Positions 1 to 9,135 are shown, counted from the stretch's first letter. The stretch is 64,000 nt of DNA from Pseudomonas putida (GCF_028682475.1 NZ_JANHLE010000007.1:1-64000), one strand, 5' to 3'. The notes: generated from the letters alone by a model not told the origin. Translations and numbers: made by a program.

Positions 1-23
1 TGCGATCAGTCAGCCCCATCGTA

Positions 24-45
24 TCGCGGGGCAAGCCCGCTCCCA
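24..45. repeat. REP element (single copy)
   Basis: Matches the putida-type REP core CGGGGCAAGCCCGCTCCCAC. It lies downstream of the TorF-type gene at the window edge, so a partner copy could lie outside the window. The rest of bases 1-64 shows nothing else. Confidence 0.85.
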
Positions 46-64
46 CCGCGTCCCCCCGTCGCCA

Positions 65-805
65 TCAGAACGTCTTGCTGGCACTGACCACCACCGTCGC
101 CGAGCACAGGTCGTCATAGCCGTACCAATTGATGCACTCGCTTTTCGACAGGTCTGTGTCGATATAACTCAGGCCCCAGGTCACCCCGACAAACTCACGG
201 CTCAGCTTCGCCTCCCACTCGTAGTACGCATTACGGTCATCGCCGCTGGCCGACAAGAACGCCGGATCTTTTACATCATTGCGCCCGGCGCGCAACGCCA
301 GTCCCACGTCACCTGGCAAGGTCAAACTGTAACCGAGGTAGGCGTAGAGCGTGTCCTGATCCTCACCAAAGAAATTCGGCGTGTCATTGGAGTAGTAAGC
401 ACCCAGTTGCACCCCGTACACATCGAGGATGGCGTACACCTCACTCATGTTGAACTGGCCTTCCTTGGGGTAGTCGTATTTGACATAGCCCAGATCAAGG
501 CTGACCGCATCCGTCGCCTGCCAGTACCAACCCGCGTAGTACTCCAGCTCCTGACGGGTCTTGAAGTCGTCGCCAAAATCGACGTTGGACGTCCAGCTGC
601 CCAGATACAAACCGCTGCTGTGGATCAGCGTGGCGCCGGCCTGCAGGGCCGGATCGCCAAGGGTTTGCGAAACACCCCGGCTGCGGTAGTCGCTGGCGGC
701 GGTGAGTTCCACTTCCAGGGAAAAGTCTTCGCTCAGCGTCAGGGCCTGACTGCTCAATGGGGTCAGCAACAAGCTGGCGAGGGAGAAAATGGCGCGTGCG
801 TTCAT
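65..805 (-). CDS. TorF-family putative outer-membrane protein
   Basis: A 246-residue protein with an N-terminal signal peptide ending near SSQA (residue 21), followed by alternating aromatic beta-strand segments and a C-terminal phenylalanine (SKTF), as expected of a small outer-membrane beta-barrel. The pattern 'ASDYRSRGVSQTLGDPALQAG' near residue 38 is typical of the TIGR02001/TorF putative porin family; the transported substrate is unknown. It lies downstream of, and in the same direction as, a secreted amidohydrolase, and both genes carry the same 14-base leader motif just before their ribosome-binding region, so they are probably co-regulated. The family call is confident; the physiological role is not. 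Confidence 0.85.
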   Translation of the reverse strand: MNARAIFSLASLLLTPLSSQALTLSEDFSLEVELTAASDYRSRGVSQTLGDPALQAGATLIHSSGLYLGSWTSNVDFGDDFKTRQELEYYAGWYWQATDAVSLDLGYVKYDYPKEGQFNMSEVYAILDVYGVQLGAYYSNDTPNFFGEDQDTLYAYLGYSLTLPGDVGLALRAGRNDVKDPAFLSASGDDRNAYYEWEAKLSREFVGVTWGLSYIDTDLSKSECINWYGYDDLCSATVVVSASKTF

Positions 806-813
806 ACAAAACC

Positions 814-827
814 CTTGTTTTTATCGG
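814..827 (-). promoter_or_regulatory. Shared leader motif, copy 1
   Basis: On the minus strand this reads CCGATAAAAACAAG, eight bases before the TorF-type start codon. The identical 14-mer precedes the amidohydrolase gene at 2656-2669. It probably contains part of the ribosome-binding leader. Confidence 0.45.
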
Positions 828-901
828 TGTGCGGGTAGGTTCGTGCGGGCGAAACCGGGCCCCTCGCTGGGCAAGGAACCAGGCATCGTCAGAGAGAGCG
901 G

Positions 902-2644
902 TCAGGACGCGGGGGCGTAGACCTGTTTGCCGGCGAAGAAGGTCTTCAGCACTTGGGTGTCAAACAACTCATCGTTGCTGACCTTGAACACATCCCGGTC
1001 GAGGACGATCAGGTCAGCCTGCTTGCCAGGCGCCAATGAGCCGATCTGCTGGTCCAGGCGCAGGGTCTTGGCGGCATTGAGGGTATAGGCCTGGAACATG
1101 ACCTGGCGATCGACGCTTTCTTCAGCGTTAAGCACACCCAGCGGCCCTTTACGGGTGATGGCCTGGGCGATGGCGTTCCACGGGTTGGGGCTGGACACCG
1201 GCCAGTCACTGGCACCGGCGATCATCGCTCCGGCGTGTTCTAGCGAATTGGCCGGGTACTGATAGCTGTAAGCCGACGCACTAATGTAGGGTTTGACCAG
1301 CTCCACGGTGTAGCTCTCCCCGGTGGCCCAAAGCATCTGCATGGAAGCGATCACACCGAGTTGTTTGAAGCGCGGAAAGTCTTGCGGGTCGACCAGTTGC
1401 AGGTGACTGATGCTGTGCGCCTTGGCGCTGCTGTTGAGCGTGCGCGCGTATTCGACAGCATTGAGCGATTCGCGCACCGCCCGGTCGCCAACGGCGTGCA
1501 TATGGACAATCCAGTCGCGCTGTTCCGCCGCCGCCACCAGTTCCCCGAAATGCTCGGGCTCGATCAGCAACTGGCCATTTTTCTGGCTGTTCTTATAGGG
1601 CTCAAGCACCGCAGCGGTTTGCCCCGGATACTCCAGCACGCCATCGACGAAGACCTTGATGCCCGGAAAGCTCAAGTTGGGCACGCCCTGAAACTTGTTC
1701 ATCACGCTGGCCAACACCTCAAGATCCGCTGGCCGGCTCTTGGGGTTGGCAATCATCAATGCGGCAACGTGAGCGTTGAGTTCGCCCTGCTCGGCCAGGG
1801 CGCGGTACAGCGGCAGTACGCCGTAGCTCTGCTCGGTGGCTTTGAAATCAAACAGGGAGTCGTCACTGCCAGCGTTGGAGGCCGCGTCCATCCAGGCGGT
1901 CACACCGTACTGATTGTTGATCCGTACCGCTTCACGGGCTGCCTTGAGCATGACCTCCTCGCTGGCCGCAGGAATCTGGCTGCGCACCTGGTCCCATTGA
2001 GATTCGGAAAAATAGCCGTTTGGCGTGAAGTCAGCCGCGTGACCGACATAGCTGCGGTCTTGCTCCGACATACCCTTGACCCGTGCGGCATCGATTTTCA
2101 GCCGCTTGAGCATGGCGTTGTTAGCCCAGCCGGTGTGGCCGTCAATACCGTTGAGCACCAACGGCTGATCGGCCCAGCGCCCCTGGTTGAACAGCTGGCC
2201 CAGTTCGCGGCTTTTCTCCCAATAGGCCGAACTCACGCCGGCGATGCTGATGACATCAGCGGCTTTGCCGCGACCGTCCTTGACCTCGGCCAGTATCCAT
2301 TGCTCCAGTTCGGGCAGCGGCTTGACTGCATCTTCCAGATTGGCGCCGAGGGTGGCCAAGGCGCCCAGGACCGGATGACTGTGGGTGTCGATCATGCCGG
2401 GCATCAGCACTTTGCCCGCGAGGTCGATGCGTTGGGTGTGGGCATCGGCCAGCGCATTGATCTGCGCATCTGTGCCCACTTGCACAATCTTGCCATCCTT
2501 GACCGCCACCGCTTGCATCAAGGCCTGGCCGGGCTCGGCGGTGTACACCTTGCCGTTGACCAGCACAAGGTCAGCGGCGGCCATGGCCTGCAGGGAAGAA
2601 AAAGCCAGGGCCGCGGCCATCAGGCTGGGAATCACTCGTTGCAT
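902..2644 (-). CDS. Secreted YtcJ-like amidohydrolase
   Basis: A 580-residue metal-dependent hydrolase of the amidohydrolase superfamily (YtcJ/exoenzyme-regulatory-protein group). A signal peptide occupies about residues 1-23, so the enzyme is probably periplasmic. The metal-binding HxH appears as DTHSH at residues 86-90, with later conserved segments WIVHMHAVGD and the C-terminal 'GSLAPGKQADLIVLDRD' that closes the composite beta-domain in this family. Members hydrolyse amide or ester bonds; the substrate here is not predictable. The start is ATG with AGAGAG upstream. It is followed by a TorF-type outer-membrane protein and preceded by a LuxR regulator gene in the same direction, suggesting a small scavenging unit. 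Confidence 0.88.
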   Translation of the reverse strand: MQRVIPSLMAAALAFSSLQAMAAADLVLVNGKVYTAEPGQALMQAVAVKDGKIVQVGTDAQINALADAHTQRIDLAGKVLMPGMIDTHSHPVLGALATLGANLEDAVKPLPELEQWILAEVKDGRGKAADVISIAGVSSAYWEKSRELGQLFNQGRWADQPLVLNGIDGHTGWANNAMLKRLKIDAARVKGMSEQDRSYVGHAADFTPNGYFSESQWDQVRSQIPAASEEVMLKAAREAVRINNQYGVTAWMDAASNAGSDDSLFDFKATEQSYGVLPLYRALAEQGELNAHVAALMIANPKSRPADLEVLASVMNKFQGVPNLSFPGIKVFVDGVLEYPGQTAAVLEPYKNSQKNGQLLIEPEHFGELVAAAEQRDWIVHMHAVGDRAVRESLNAVEYARTLNSSAKAHSISHLQLVDPQDFPRFKQLGVIASMQMLWATGESYTVELVKPYISASAYSYQYPANSLEHAGAMIAGASDWPVSSPNPWNAIAQAITRKGPLGVLNAEESVDRQVMFQAYTLNAAKTLRLDQQIGSLAPGKQADLIVLDRDVFKVSNDELFDTQVLKTFFAGKQVYAPAS

Positions 2645-2655
2645 CGGAACGCTCT

Positions 2656-2669
2656 CTTGTTTTTATCGG
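2656..2669 (-). promoter_or_regulatory. Shared leader motif, copy 2
   Basis: Identical to the 14-mer at 814-827 (CCGATAAAAACAAG on the minus strand), here eleven bases before the amidohydrolase start and running into its AGAGAG ribosome-binding site. Confidence 0.45.
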
Positions 2670-2726
2670 CTCTGGGCACACCCTATAGCGCTCGACAAAA
2701 GAACGGACCTCCGCAAATGAGGAGGG

Positions 2727-3743
2727 TCAGACGACTTTTTCCACCACTGCTGCGACCGAACGCAAGGCCGAGCCCAGTTCCACCTTGCTCTTGACCCCCA
2801 GTTGCGCGTAGCAGTTGCGCAGGTAGGTACGCACCGTGGCCGGGCTCAACGACAGCATCCGGGCGATCTCCTTGTAGGAATGGCCAGCAGCGAAGAGCAT
2901 CGCCGCCGTGCGTTCGCGGGGTGCCAGCACCACCCCAGGGGGCGGCGCTTCAAGTGACAGGATCACGTGTTCGGCATTCGGGCTCAGGGTCAGTGCACAG
3001 CGGCCCAAACGCATCACACAGGGTACCGTGTGCAACTGCGCGATGACCTCGGCCGGCAACACCGAGCCACTCCAGCCCGGCACCTCACGCTGTATCACCG
3101 CGCACAGCCGGGCCCCGACATACAGCAGGCTGCCATCCAGGCGCGCCACACCGAAGTCGCTGGCGCCGTTGCCGGTGTCGAGGCGGATCATGTCCTGCAC
3201 CTGGAAACGCCACAATTGCAGCAAGTGGGCGCAGAAGGCGGCAAACAGTGCGTCTTCGCTGGCATTGAAGGCTTGCTCATCCACGCCCCGGTACAAACAG
3301 ACAAAGAAGCTCAGGCCACTCTCCGGCAGTTCGAAGGTGATGCTCATCAGGTGATAGAGGTCATAACGGCGGGCAAAGTCGTTGACCGCCTCGACCGGGT
3401 CGGTGAACTCACTGTCGCGAATCACCCGCCCCGGCTTGGCCAGGGTGTCGTGGGCGAAGCTGTCCAGACCGGCGACGTGGCGCCACTCAGCAGCGAAGGA
3501 TGCCGGCAGGTCGATGCGCCCGTGCATCCAGCTCTGCAGTGGCGCAGTGGAAACGCTGGCAGACATTTCCCCCCACCAGGCCGAGGCGAATGGCACCAGT
3601 TGGCGAAAGGCCTGCAAGCCATCGGCGATGAAATGCGAGCTGCCTTGCTCGCGGGCCAGACTGGCCAACTGCAGAACACACTGATTGAACGCTTCAAGCG
3701 TTGGGATCGACAGCTGTGGTCCATTTGTTTCAACCGCCACCAT
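2727..3743 (-). CDS. LuxR-family transcriptional regulator
   Basis: A 338-residue protein with a C-terminal LuxR helix-turn-helix at about residues 274-330 (APRERTAAMLFAAGHSYKEI, then LSLSPATVRTYLRNCYAQLG). The roughly 200-residue N-terminal region has no phosphoacceptor Asp pattern and no recognisable autoinducer-binding motif; it may be a GAF-like sensory domain, but I cannot assign it. The ATG start is preceded by GAGGGAACA. Its position directly upstream of, and in line with, the amidohydrolase and TorF-type genes suggests it regulates them. This is inference from context only. Confidence 0.85.
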   Translation of the reverse strand: MVAVETNGPQLSIPTLEAFNQCVLQLASLAREQGSSHFIADGLQAFRQLVPFASAWWGEMSASVSTAPLQSWMHGRIDLPASFAAEWRHVAGLDSFAHDTLAKPGRVIRDSEFTDPVEAVNDFARRYDLYHLMSITFELPESGLSFFVCLYRGVDEQAFNASEDALFAAFCAHLLQLWRFQVQDMIRLDTGNGASDFGVARLDGSLLYVGARLCAVIQREVPGWSGSVLPAEVIAQLHTVPCVMRLGRCALTLSPNAEHVILSLEAPPPGVVLAPRERTAAMLFAAGHSYKEIARMLSLSPATVRTYLRNCYAQLGVKSKVELGSALRSVAAVVEKVV

Positions 3744-3770
3744 TGTTCCCTCTCTTACCGGTTATGGCCA

Positions 3771-3819
3771 TCGCGGGGCAAGCCCGCTCCTACACTGTGG
3801 GAGCGGGCTTGCCCCGCGA
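3771..3819. repeat. REP doublet (inverted pair)
   Basis: Two REP cores in head-to-head inverted orientation separated by about 9 bases (tacactgtg), able to form one long hairpin. It sits in the 81-base gap between the M14 peptidase stop and the LuxR gene start. Confidence 0.9.
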
Positions 3820-3824
3820 AAGCT

Positions 3825-5729
3825 TCAGAACACTGCCCCCACCGGATAGACAAAGGCATTCACGTCATAGAACGGCGTACGCTGGTAAAACCATTGCAAG
3901 CGCGCACTGGGGCTGGCGGCAAAGACCTTGTCGGTCTTGAGCTTCTTGTCGAACTCGGCCTTGAGTTCAGGGCGCTCGGCGAGCATCTTGCGCGCCATGG
4001 GTTCCATCACGTACTCCTCAGGTTCTTCCGCCACCACCAGGGTCGAGTTGAAGAACCCCCAGGCCCAGAACGAATCCGGGCTTTCGGGATACAGCAAGTT
4101 GACCGCCAGCACACCCAGCGGCTGATCAAGGTCGATCACCACCGAACCTGCCGGGAAGGTCTGCAACCGTTCGAACGGCCTGGCTACCCCGCTGACCAGC
4201 AGACGTCCTTCGTAGCCGGGAATCTGGTTGGTTTGCGCACGATCAGGCTCGAATCCGCCCGCCACCTTGACCTCGTCCATGCGGTACAGGGTGACCGCGA
4301 TCGCCTTGGGCTTGTCCAGGGTGGTCATCTGGATGCCATGGGCCTTGAGCCGGGCAATGACCTCGCGCCATTGGCCGGGCACGACGTACTGCTGTGGACG
4401 CCGGGTCACCAGGTCCGGCTCGGTATTACCGGTCACCGGAACTGTCAGCTGCTTGGGTTTGTTGCTCCAGACAATGGTCTTGGCACCGGTGATCGGCGAC
4501 TGTTCATAGCGGTAGTCACCCACTGTGAACGGGGTGGTCTGGGCCTTGCCCGGCTTCCAGGTGAGGATCACTTCCTGCTGGCTCTCCAGCCGCTCGCGGT
4601 CCTGGCGGATGGCTTCCTTGAGCGATGCCGATTGCTCGCCAATCACCTGGAACATGCTTTTGAGCATCACATAGTTGCCCAGCACCTGGGTCTGGTACGG
4701 ATGCAAGGCGTGTTGTTCGATGAGAATCGAGGGGACGTTGCGAATGTCGCCGTACTGGTTGGAAAACCGCGCGTAGTCGCTGCGGTACGGGTAGTAGCCC
4801 TGGCTCGGGTCCTGGTTGTCGTTGAGGCTGATGCACTCGTGCACCACATGCCCATCGGCCTCCAGCGCCTTGTACACCGGCCCACGCATGACGTTATCCA
4901 TCCACGCACTGCTGGCCGGCGACCATCCGTTGCCATTGTGGCAATAGGAGCTGTCGTAGGGATACATGGCGCCATCGGTGGAATGGGTGTCGGCGAAGAA
5001 GCTCAGGTCGTAGGTGTTGAACACCCAGGCGACGTTGCGGATCTCGGCGCTGTCGAGCTTGGTGAAGTCACGGTTGAGGTTGTAGTTCAGGCCATTGACC
5101 CGCCAACCGGTCTGCTGCGGACCGTTCTGGTTGATCCGCCCATAGGCGCTGCGGCGCAGGTCACCATCGATATTGACGGTAGGGATGAAGAGGATGTTGA
5201 CCTTTTCCAGCACACTGGCCAGCGGCTTGTCGCCGGTGGTCATGTCGCGCAGCAGCATGAACATGGCGTCTTTGCCATTGGCCTCGCCGGGATGGATCTC
5301 GGCCTCGACGAAGATCGTCGGTTTGCCTGATTCGTTCAAGCCAGCCGGCGACTTGTCGACTTCCAGCGAGGCAATGGCCATGACCATCGGGTGGCCTTCG
5401 GCGCTTTTCTCCGGCAGATCGTGAAGCACGATACTGCCCCCGGACGCCGCGACCAGCTTGCTCAGGTAATCACGCGTCTGCTGGTAGTCGCTGGTCTGCT
5501 TGAAGCCGCTGGCTTCGGCCTGGGTGATCAGCGGGTTGTCCGCCTTGGCGATGTAGCGGGTGCTGGCCAGGGTCTGCTCGAACATCGGCGGCAGGATGCG
5601 CTGCTTGGCCGCCTCTGGGTAACCGCTATCATCGATGTAGGACGGCGCGCTGGGCAGTGCAGCCAGCGCAGGCAGGCATGTGCTCATCAGCATTGCGACA
5701 CACAGGGGCTGCAAAAGCGGGTGTTTCAT
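3825..5729 (-). CDS. Exported M14-family zinc carboxypeptidase-like protein
   Basis: A 634-residue protein with a signal peptide (about residues 1-24, ending ALAAL) and an M14 zinc-carboxypeptidase domain at roughly residues 70-340. Two zinc ligands are visible as H-P-G-E (His146, Glu149 counted from the chosen ATG), and the third as DTHSTDG near residue 258. The C-terminal 250 residues are an extension seen in this bacterial subfamily. The protein probably trims peptides or amidated amino acids in the periplasm. The start is the ATG at 5729 with AGGGA upstream; the TTG two codons earlier is less likely. It is divergent from the cupin gene. Confidence 0.85.
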   Translation of the reverse strand: MKHPLLQPLCVAMLMSTCLPALAALPSAPSYIDDSGYPEAAKQRILPPMFEQTLASTRYIAKADNPLITQAEASGFKQTSDYQQTRDYLSKLVAASGGSIVLHDLPEKSAEGHPMVMAIASLEVDKSPAGLNESGKPTIFVEAEIHPGEANGKDAMFMLLRDMTTGDKPLASVLEKVNILFIPTVNIDGDLRRSAYGRINQNGPQQTGWRVNGLNYNLNRDFTKLDSAEIRNVAWVFNTYDLSFFADTHSTDGAMYPYDSSYCHNGNGWSPASSAWMDNVMRGPVYKALEADGHVVHECISLNDNQDPSQGYYPYRSDYARFSNQYGDIRNVPSILIEQHALHPYQTQVLGNYVMLKSMFQVIGEQSASLKEAIRQDRERLESQQEVILTWKPGKAQTTPFTVGDYRYEQSPITGAKTIVWSNKPKQLTVPVTGNTEPDLVTRRPQQYVVPGQWREVIARLKAHGIQMTTLDKPKAIAVTLYRMDEVKVAGGFEPDRAQTNQIPGYEGRLLVSGVARPFERLQTFPAGSVVIDLDQPLGVLAVNLLYPESPDSFWAWGFFNSTLVVAEEPEEYVMEPMARKMLAERPELKAEFDKKLKTDKVFAASPSARLQWFYQRTPFYDVNAFVYPVGAVF

Positions 5730-5801
5730 GATCAATCCCTATCATGAGAGGCAGACGACACCTTAAACCACAATGAGATGCCAGACGAGGGTCATGCAGC
5801 G

Positions 5802-6128
5802 ATGTTCAACAACCTGTTCAATCCCCTTCCTGCCGCTACCACGCAGGAACACGTTGACGAACTGCTGGCGCACCCGGGCTTGCGCATAGAGCGCATCGTC
5901 TCCCATGGCCAGGCGAGCCCTGCGGGCTTCTGGTATGACCAGCCGCAGGGCGAGTGGGTGTTGCTGCTCAGTGGTTCGGCCGGGCTGCGGCTTGAACATG
6001 AAAGCCGTGAACGAGTGTTGAAGCCGGGAGACTTTGTCGAGATTCCGGCGCATTGCCGACACCGGGTCGAGTGGACGGATAGCCAGCAGGCGACAGTGTG
6101 GCTGGCGGTGCATTTTGCTGATCATTGA
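5802..6128 (+). CDS. Small cupin-domain protein
   Basis: A single-domain cupin of 108 residues (116 if the ATG at 5778 is used). Cupin motif 1 is degenerate (QGEWVLLLSGSAGLRL) and motif 2 reads LKPGDFVEIPAHCRHRVEWT, keeping one metal-type histidine pair (CRHRV). I prefer the second ATG because GAGGG lies upstream of it and nothing like a ribosome-binding site precedes the first. Function is unknown; small cupins of this type are common beside metabolic genes. It stands between the divergent M14 peptidase gene and a REP element. Confidence 0.75.
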   Translation: MFNNLFNPLPAATTQEHVDELLAHPGLRIERIVSHGQASPAGFWYDQPQGEWVLLLSGSAGLRLEHESRERVLKPGDFVEIPAHCRHRVEWTDSQQATVWLAVHFADH

Positions 6129-6133
6129 ACTCC

Positions 6134-6158
6134 GGTGGGAGCGGGCTTGCCCCGCGAT
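6134..6158. repeat. REP element (single copy)
   Basis: GGTGGGAGCGGGCTTGCCCC core, immediately downstream of the cupin stop codon. Confidence 0.88.
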
Positions 6159-6218
6159 CGGCTGCCGGGGCTACGCTAATCCCTGCTAGCCATCAAAAGC
6201 CACTTCAAGGAGAAGCGC

Positions 6219-8450
6219 ATGAGCAAAACCAAAGCCGGCGCAGTCAAGCTCCCCAAAGCCAAGCCCGCCATCAGCCGCACCCCGATCGCAGGTCGACTCT
6301 TCGACGCCCGCCCCGATCGCCTGGATTTTCGCGACCTGCCCTACATCCCACCGCTGCGCTCACTCCCGCCTTGTGCGCCGGCGCAGACTGACTTGGCAAA
6401 ATACCTCAAGAGTTACGTCGCCCAGGGGCTGGTGCTCGATCAAGGCAGCGATGGCGCCTGTACCGGATTCGGCTTGGCCTGCGTGGTCAATTACCTGCTC
6501 TGGCTTCAGCACCTGGCGCTAGGCAGCGCTGGCGTCTTCGATGCGGTCAGCCCGCGCATGCTCTACGAACTGGCGCGTCGCTACGATGAATGGCCAGGCG
6601 ACGATTATCAGGGCTCCAGTTGCCGCGGTGCCCTCAAAGGCTGGCACAAGCACGGTGTATGCAGCGAGCAGCACTGGCCGTTTTCCACAAAGGGCTTCAT
6701 TCGCCCTCGGCCCCGCTGGGATACCGACGCGGCCACAAGGCCTCTGGGGGTTTACTACCGGATCAACCGCAGCTCCGTGGTGGACCTGCAGGCAGCCATT
6801 CTGAACATTGGCGCGGTCTACGTTTCATCCAGCGTGCATGACGGCTGGGAAACCCTCATGCACACGCGGGCGACCGCCGTGCCGAAAAACCTCGACAGCC
6901 TGCCCGTCATCCCGCCGCCACAAACGCCGGGCTCATTAGGTGGGCACGCATTTGCCATCGTTGGCTACGACCACCGGGGATTCATTGTGCAGAACTCCTG
7001 GGGCACCCGCTGGGGACGTTCGGGCTTCGCCGTGCTGCCTTATGAAGACTGGGTCATCTACGGCACGGATGCCTGGGCCTGTGCCCTGGGTGTGCCGCAG
7101 CAGTTATCGGACCCGAGCAAACTAAAACCCGGCAAGTCCGATCTGCTTGATCAGGTGTCCTCAGCCTTTCGGGTCGGGTCGGGGCGTTCGCTGACCGGGC
7201 TTGATCGATCGGCGCGGGTACCGGCCAATCCGGTTGACGACCCCTGGCCTTTCGACCACCCCTTCAAAGAACCGCGTTATCAGCCGATCCGTACAGCCCG
7301 CGCCTACGAACTGACCCTGGTCACCGGTAATGACGGCGAGATCGTCCCTACCGACTTTACCCGAGGTCCGCTGGATCGCGCGGGCCTGGTGCAGGAGGTG
7401 GTGCATGACCGGCCGCTGGCCTGGCTGCAGACACAACCGCAGAAAAAGACTCTGCGCCTGGTGCTCTACGCCCACGGCGGGCTGAACGGCGAGGACGCGT
7501 CCATTCAGCGTATCCGGGTACTGGCGCCCTACTTCCTGGCCAACGGCATCTATCCGTTGTTCATGACCTGGAAAACCGGGCCGGGAGAGACGCTCGCCAA
7601 CATGGCAGAGGACTGGCTGCACAAGCTTTTCGGTGCTAAGGACCTGCGGGCCACTGGGCTGGATGACACCCTCGGCGATGCCAAGGACCGCGCCGTCGAA
7701 GCGCTCGGCCACGTGCTCGGCACCGGTATCTGGTCGCAGATGCGCAGCAATGCCCGCGACAGCAGCCAGCCTGGGCATGGGCTTGACCTGTTGAACAAGT
7801 CTCTTCGAGCGCTGGCAGCTGACCTGCAAAACCAAGGTGGCAAACTGGAGCTGCATTTGCTCGGCCACTCCGCCGGCTCGATTCTGCTCGGCCATCTGCT
7901 GGATCTGCTGGGTAAAAACACCGAGCAAGCGCTGCTCAAAGTGCAGAGCTGCGAGTTGTTTGCCGCGGCCTGCTCAACTGATTTCGCGCTCAAACATTAC
8001 CTCAACGCCCATGTCACCGGCGTGCTCAGCCTGGAGCAGCTCTGGCTCGATGTCCTGCGCGATGAGGATGAAAAGGCCGATGGCCTGCCGACCCCTGACT
8101 TCCCCGCGTATGGCAAGTCGCTGCTCTATCTGGTGTCACGGGCATTGGAAGATGTGCGCAAGCAACCCCTGCTGGGTATGGCCCGGGCGCTGGATGCGAA
8201 GTATGCCAGCGACAAGGACCAGTGGGACGCCAGTACGCTGCCGGCGATTCAACAGTGGCTGGCGAACTGGCCGACGAAACCTGACCGCTTGCGCGTCTGG
8301 CCTACACCCTGGGTGCGCAACACTCGGGATGGACAGCAGATACCCTCGACTCATGGTTCTTTCGACAACAACATCGAGGTGCTCACCTTTGTGCTGATGC
8401 GCATCCTTGGCAAACAGCTCATCGGCCCCATCGAGTGGCTGGATTACTAG
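6219..8450 (+). CDS. Papain-like (C1) peptidase fused to an alpha/beta-hydrolase
   Basis: A 743-residue two-domain protein with no signal peptide and no membrane segment. Residues about 70-290 form a C1 peptidase domain: DQGSDGACTGFG with catalytic Cys81, GGHAFAIVGYD with His243, and QNSWGTRWG with Asn259. Residues about 400-700 look like a lipase/esterase: a strand plus oxyanion-type segment LVLYAHGGLNG near 420 and a GHSAGS nucleophile elbow with Ser551. The start ATG follows AAGGAG. It stands alone between a REP element and the end of the urease operon. It could be an intracellular processing enzyme, a defence protein or a secreted effector lacking a classical signal; none of these is shown by the sequence. 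Domain calls are firm, function unknown. Confidence 0.82.
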   Translation: MSKTKAGAVKLPKAKPAISRTPIAGRLFDARPDRLDFRDLPYIPPLRSLPPCAPAQTDLAKYLKSYVAQGLVLDQGSDGACTGFGLACVVNYLLWLQHLALGSAGVFDAVSPRMLYELARRYDEWPGDDYQGSSCRGALKGWHKHGVCSEQHWPFSTKGFIRPRPRWDTDAATRPLGVYYRINRSSVVDLQAAILNIGAVYVSSSVHDGWETLMHTRATAVPKNLDSLPVIPPPQTPGSLGGHAFAIVGYDHRGFIVQNSWGTRWGRSGFAVLPYEDWVIYGTDAWACALGVPQQLSDPSKLKPGKSDLLDQVSSAFRVGSGRSLTGLDRSARVPANPVDDPWPFDHPFKEPRYQPIRTARAYELTLVTGNDGEIVPTDFTRGPLDRAGLVQEVVHDRPLAWLQTQPQKKTLRLVLYAHGGLNGEDASIQRIRVLAPYFLANGIYPLFMTWKTGPGETLANMAEDWLHKLFGAKDLRATGLDDTLGDAKDRAVEALGHVLGTGIWSQMRSNARDSSQPGHGLDLLNKSLRALAADLQNQGGKLELHLLGHSAGSILLGHLLDLLGKNTEQALLKVQSCELFAAACSTDFALKHYLNAHVTGVLSLEQLWLDVLRDEDEKADGLPTPDFPAYGKSLLYLVSRALEDVRKQPLLGMARALDAKYASDKDQWDASTLPAIQQWLANWPTKPDRLRVWPTPWVRNTRDGQQIPSTHGSFDNNIEVLTFVLMRILGKQLIGPIEWLDY

Positions 8451-8465
8451 CGGGAGGTACGGACA

Positions 8466-8485
8466 GGGGCCATCGACATGGCCCC
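8466..8485. terminator. Hairpin between convergent genes
   Basis: Perfect 8-bp stem GGGGCCAT / ATGGCCCC with a CGAC loop between the convergent peptidase-hydrolase gene and ureG. No T-run follows on either strand, so terminator function is plausible rather than certain. Confidence 0.5.
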
Positions 8486-8498
8486 ACCGCCCCGCGAC

Positions 8499-9125
8499 TT
8501 AACCTTGCGCAGCCTTGAGCATCCCGCGCTCGACAATGAAATCGATCACCCGCTGCAAACCCTGTCCGGTCTTGAGGTTGGTAAAAGTCCAGGGCCGCTC
8601 GGGACGCATGCGCTGGGTGTCCTTCTCCATCATCTCCAGCGACGCCCCCACATACGGTGCCAGGTCAATCTTGTTGATCACTAGGAAGTCCGACTTGGTG
8701 ATCCCCGGTCCGCCCTTGCGCGGGATCTTCTCGCCTTCGGCCACATCGATCACATAGACCGTCAGGTCGGCCAGCTCCGGGCTGAAGGTGGCGCTGAGGT
8801 TATCGCCGCCGCTCTCGACAAAGATCACTTCGAGGTTGCCGAACTTGCGTGCCAGCTCCTCCACCGCGGCCAGGTTCATCGAGGCGTCTTCGCGAATCGC
8901 GGTATGCGGGCAGCCACCGGTTTCCACGCCGACGATACGCTCGGGAGCCAGGGCCCCGGCCTCGGTGAGGATGCGCTGGTCTTCCTTGGTGTAGATGTCG
9001 TTGGTGACCACGGCGATTTCATAGTGATCGCGCATGGCCTTGCACAGGGCCTCGAGCAGCGCGGTCTTGCCGGAGCCGACCGGGCCGCCGACACCGACGC
9101 GCAGGGGTTGCTGATAGCTTTGCAT
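8499..9125 (-). CDS. ureG: Urease accessory GTPase UreG
   Basis: A 208-residue GTPase that supplies GTP hydrolysis for nickel insertion into urease together with UreD/UreF/UreE. The P-loop [11 protein letters not shown] is near residue 12, the CPH nickel motif appears as [15 protein letters not shown], and [18 protein letters not shown] is the conserved switch/linker. The reading frame is open further upstream, but the true start is the ATG at 9125, where the family N-terminus [14 protein letters not shown] begins. It is last in the urease operon, 10 bases after ureF. Confidence 0.97.
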   Translation of the reverse strand: MQSYQQPLRVGVGGPVGSGKTALLEALCKAMRDHYEIAVVTNDIYTKEDQRILTEAGALAPERIVGVETGGCPHTAIREDASMNLAAVEELARKFGNLEVIFVESGGDNLSATFSPELADLTVYVIDVAEGEKIPRKGGPGITKSDFLVINKIDLAPYVGASLEMMEKDTQRMRPERPWTFTNLKTGQGLQRVIDFIVERGMLKAAQG

Positions 9126-9135
9126 AGAGCTTTCC

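Noticed and set aside
1361..2794. 477-codon plus-strand open frame
   Set aside because: Antisense to the amidohydrolase, low-complexity composition, no recognisable domain.
2967..5330. 787-codon plus-strand open frame
   Set aside because: It runs antisense to the M14 peptidase and LuxR genes, has no family features, and is explained by GC-rich codon structure.
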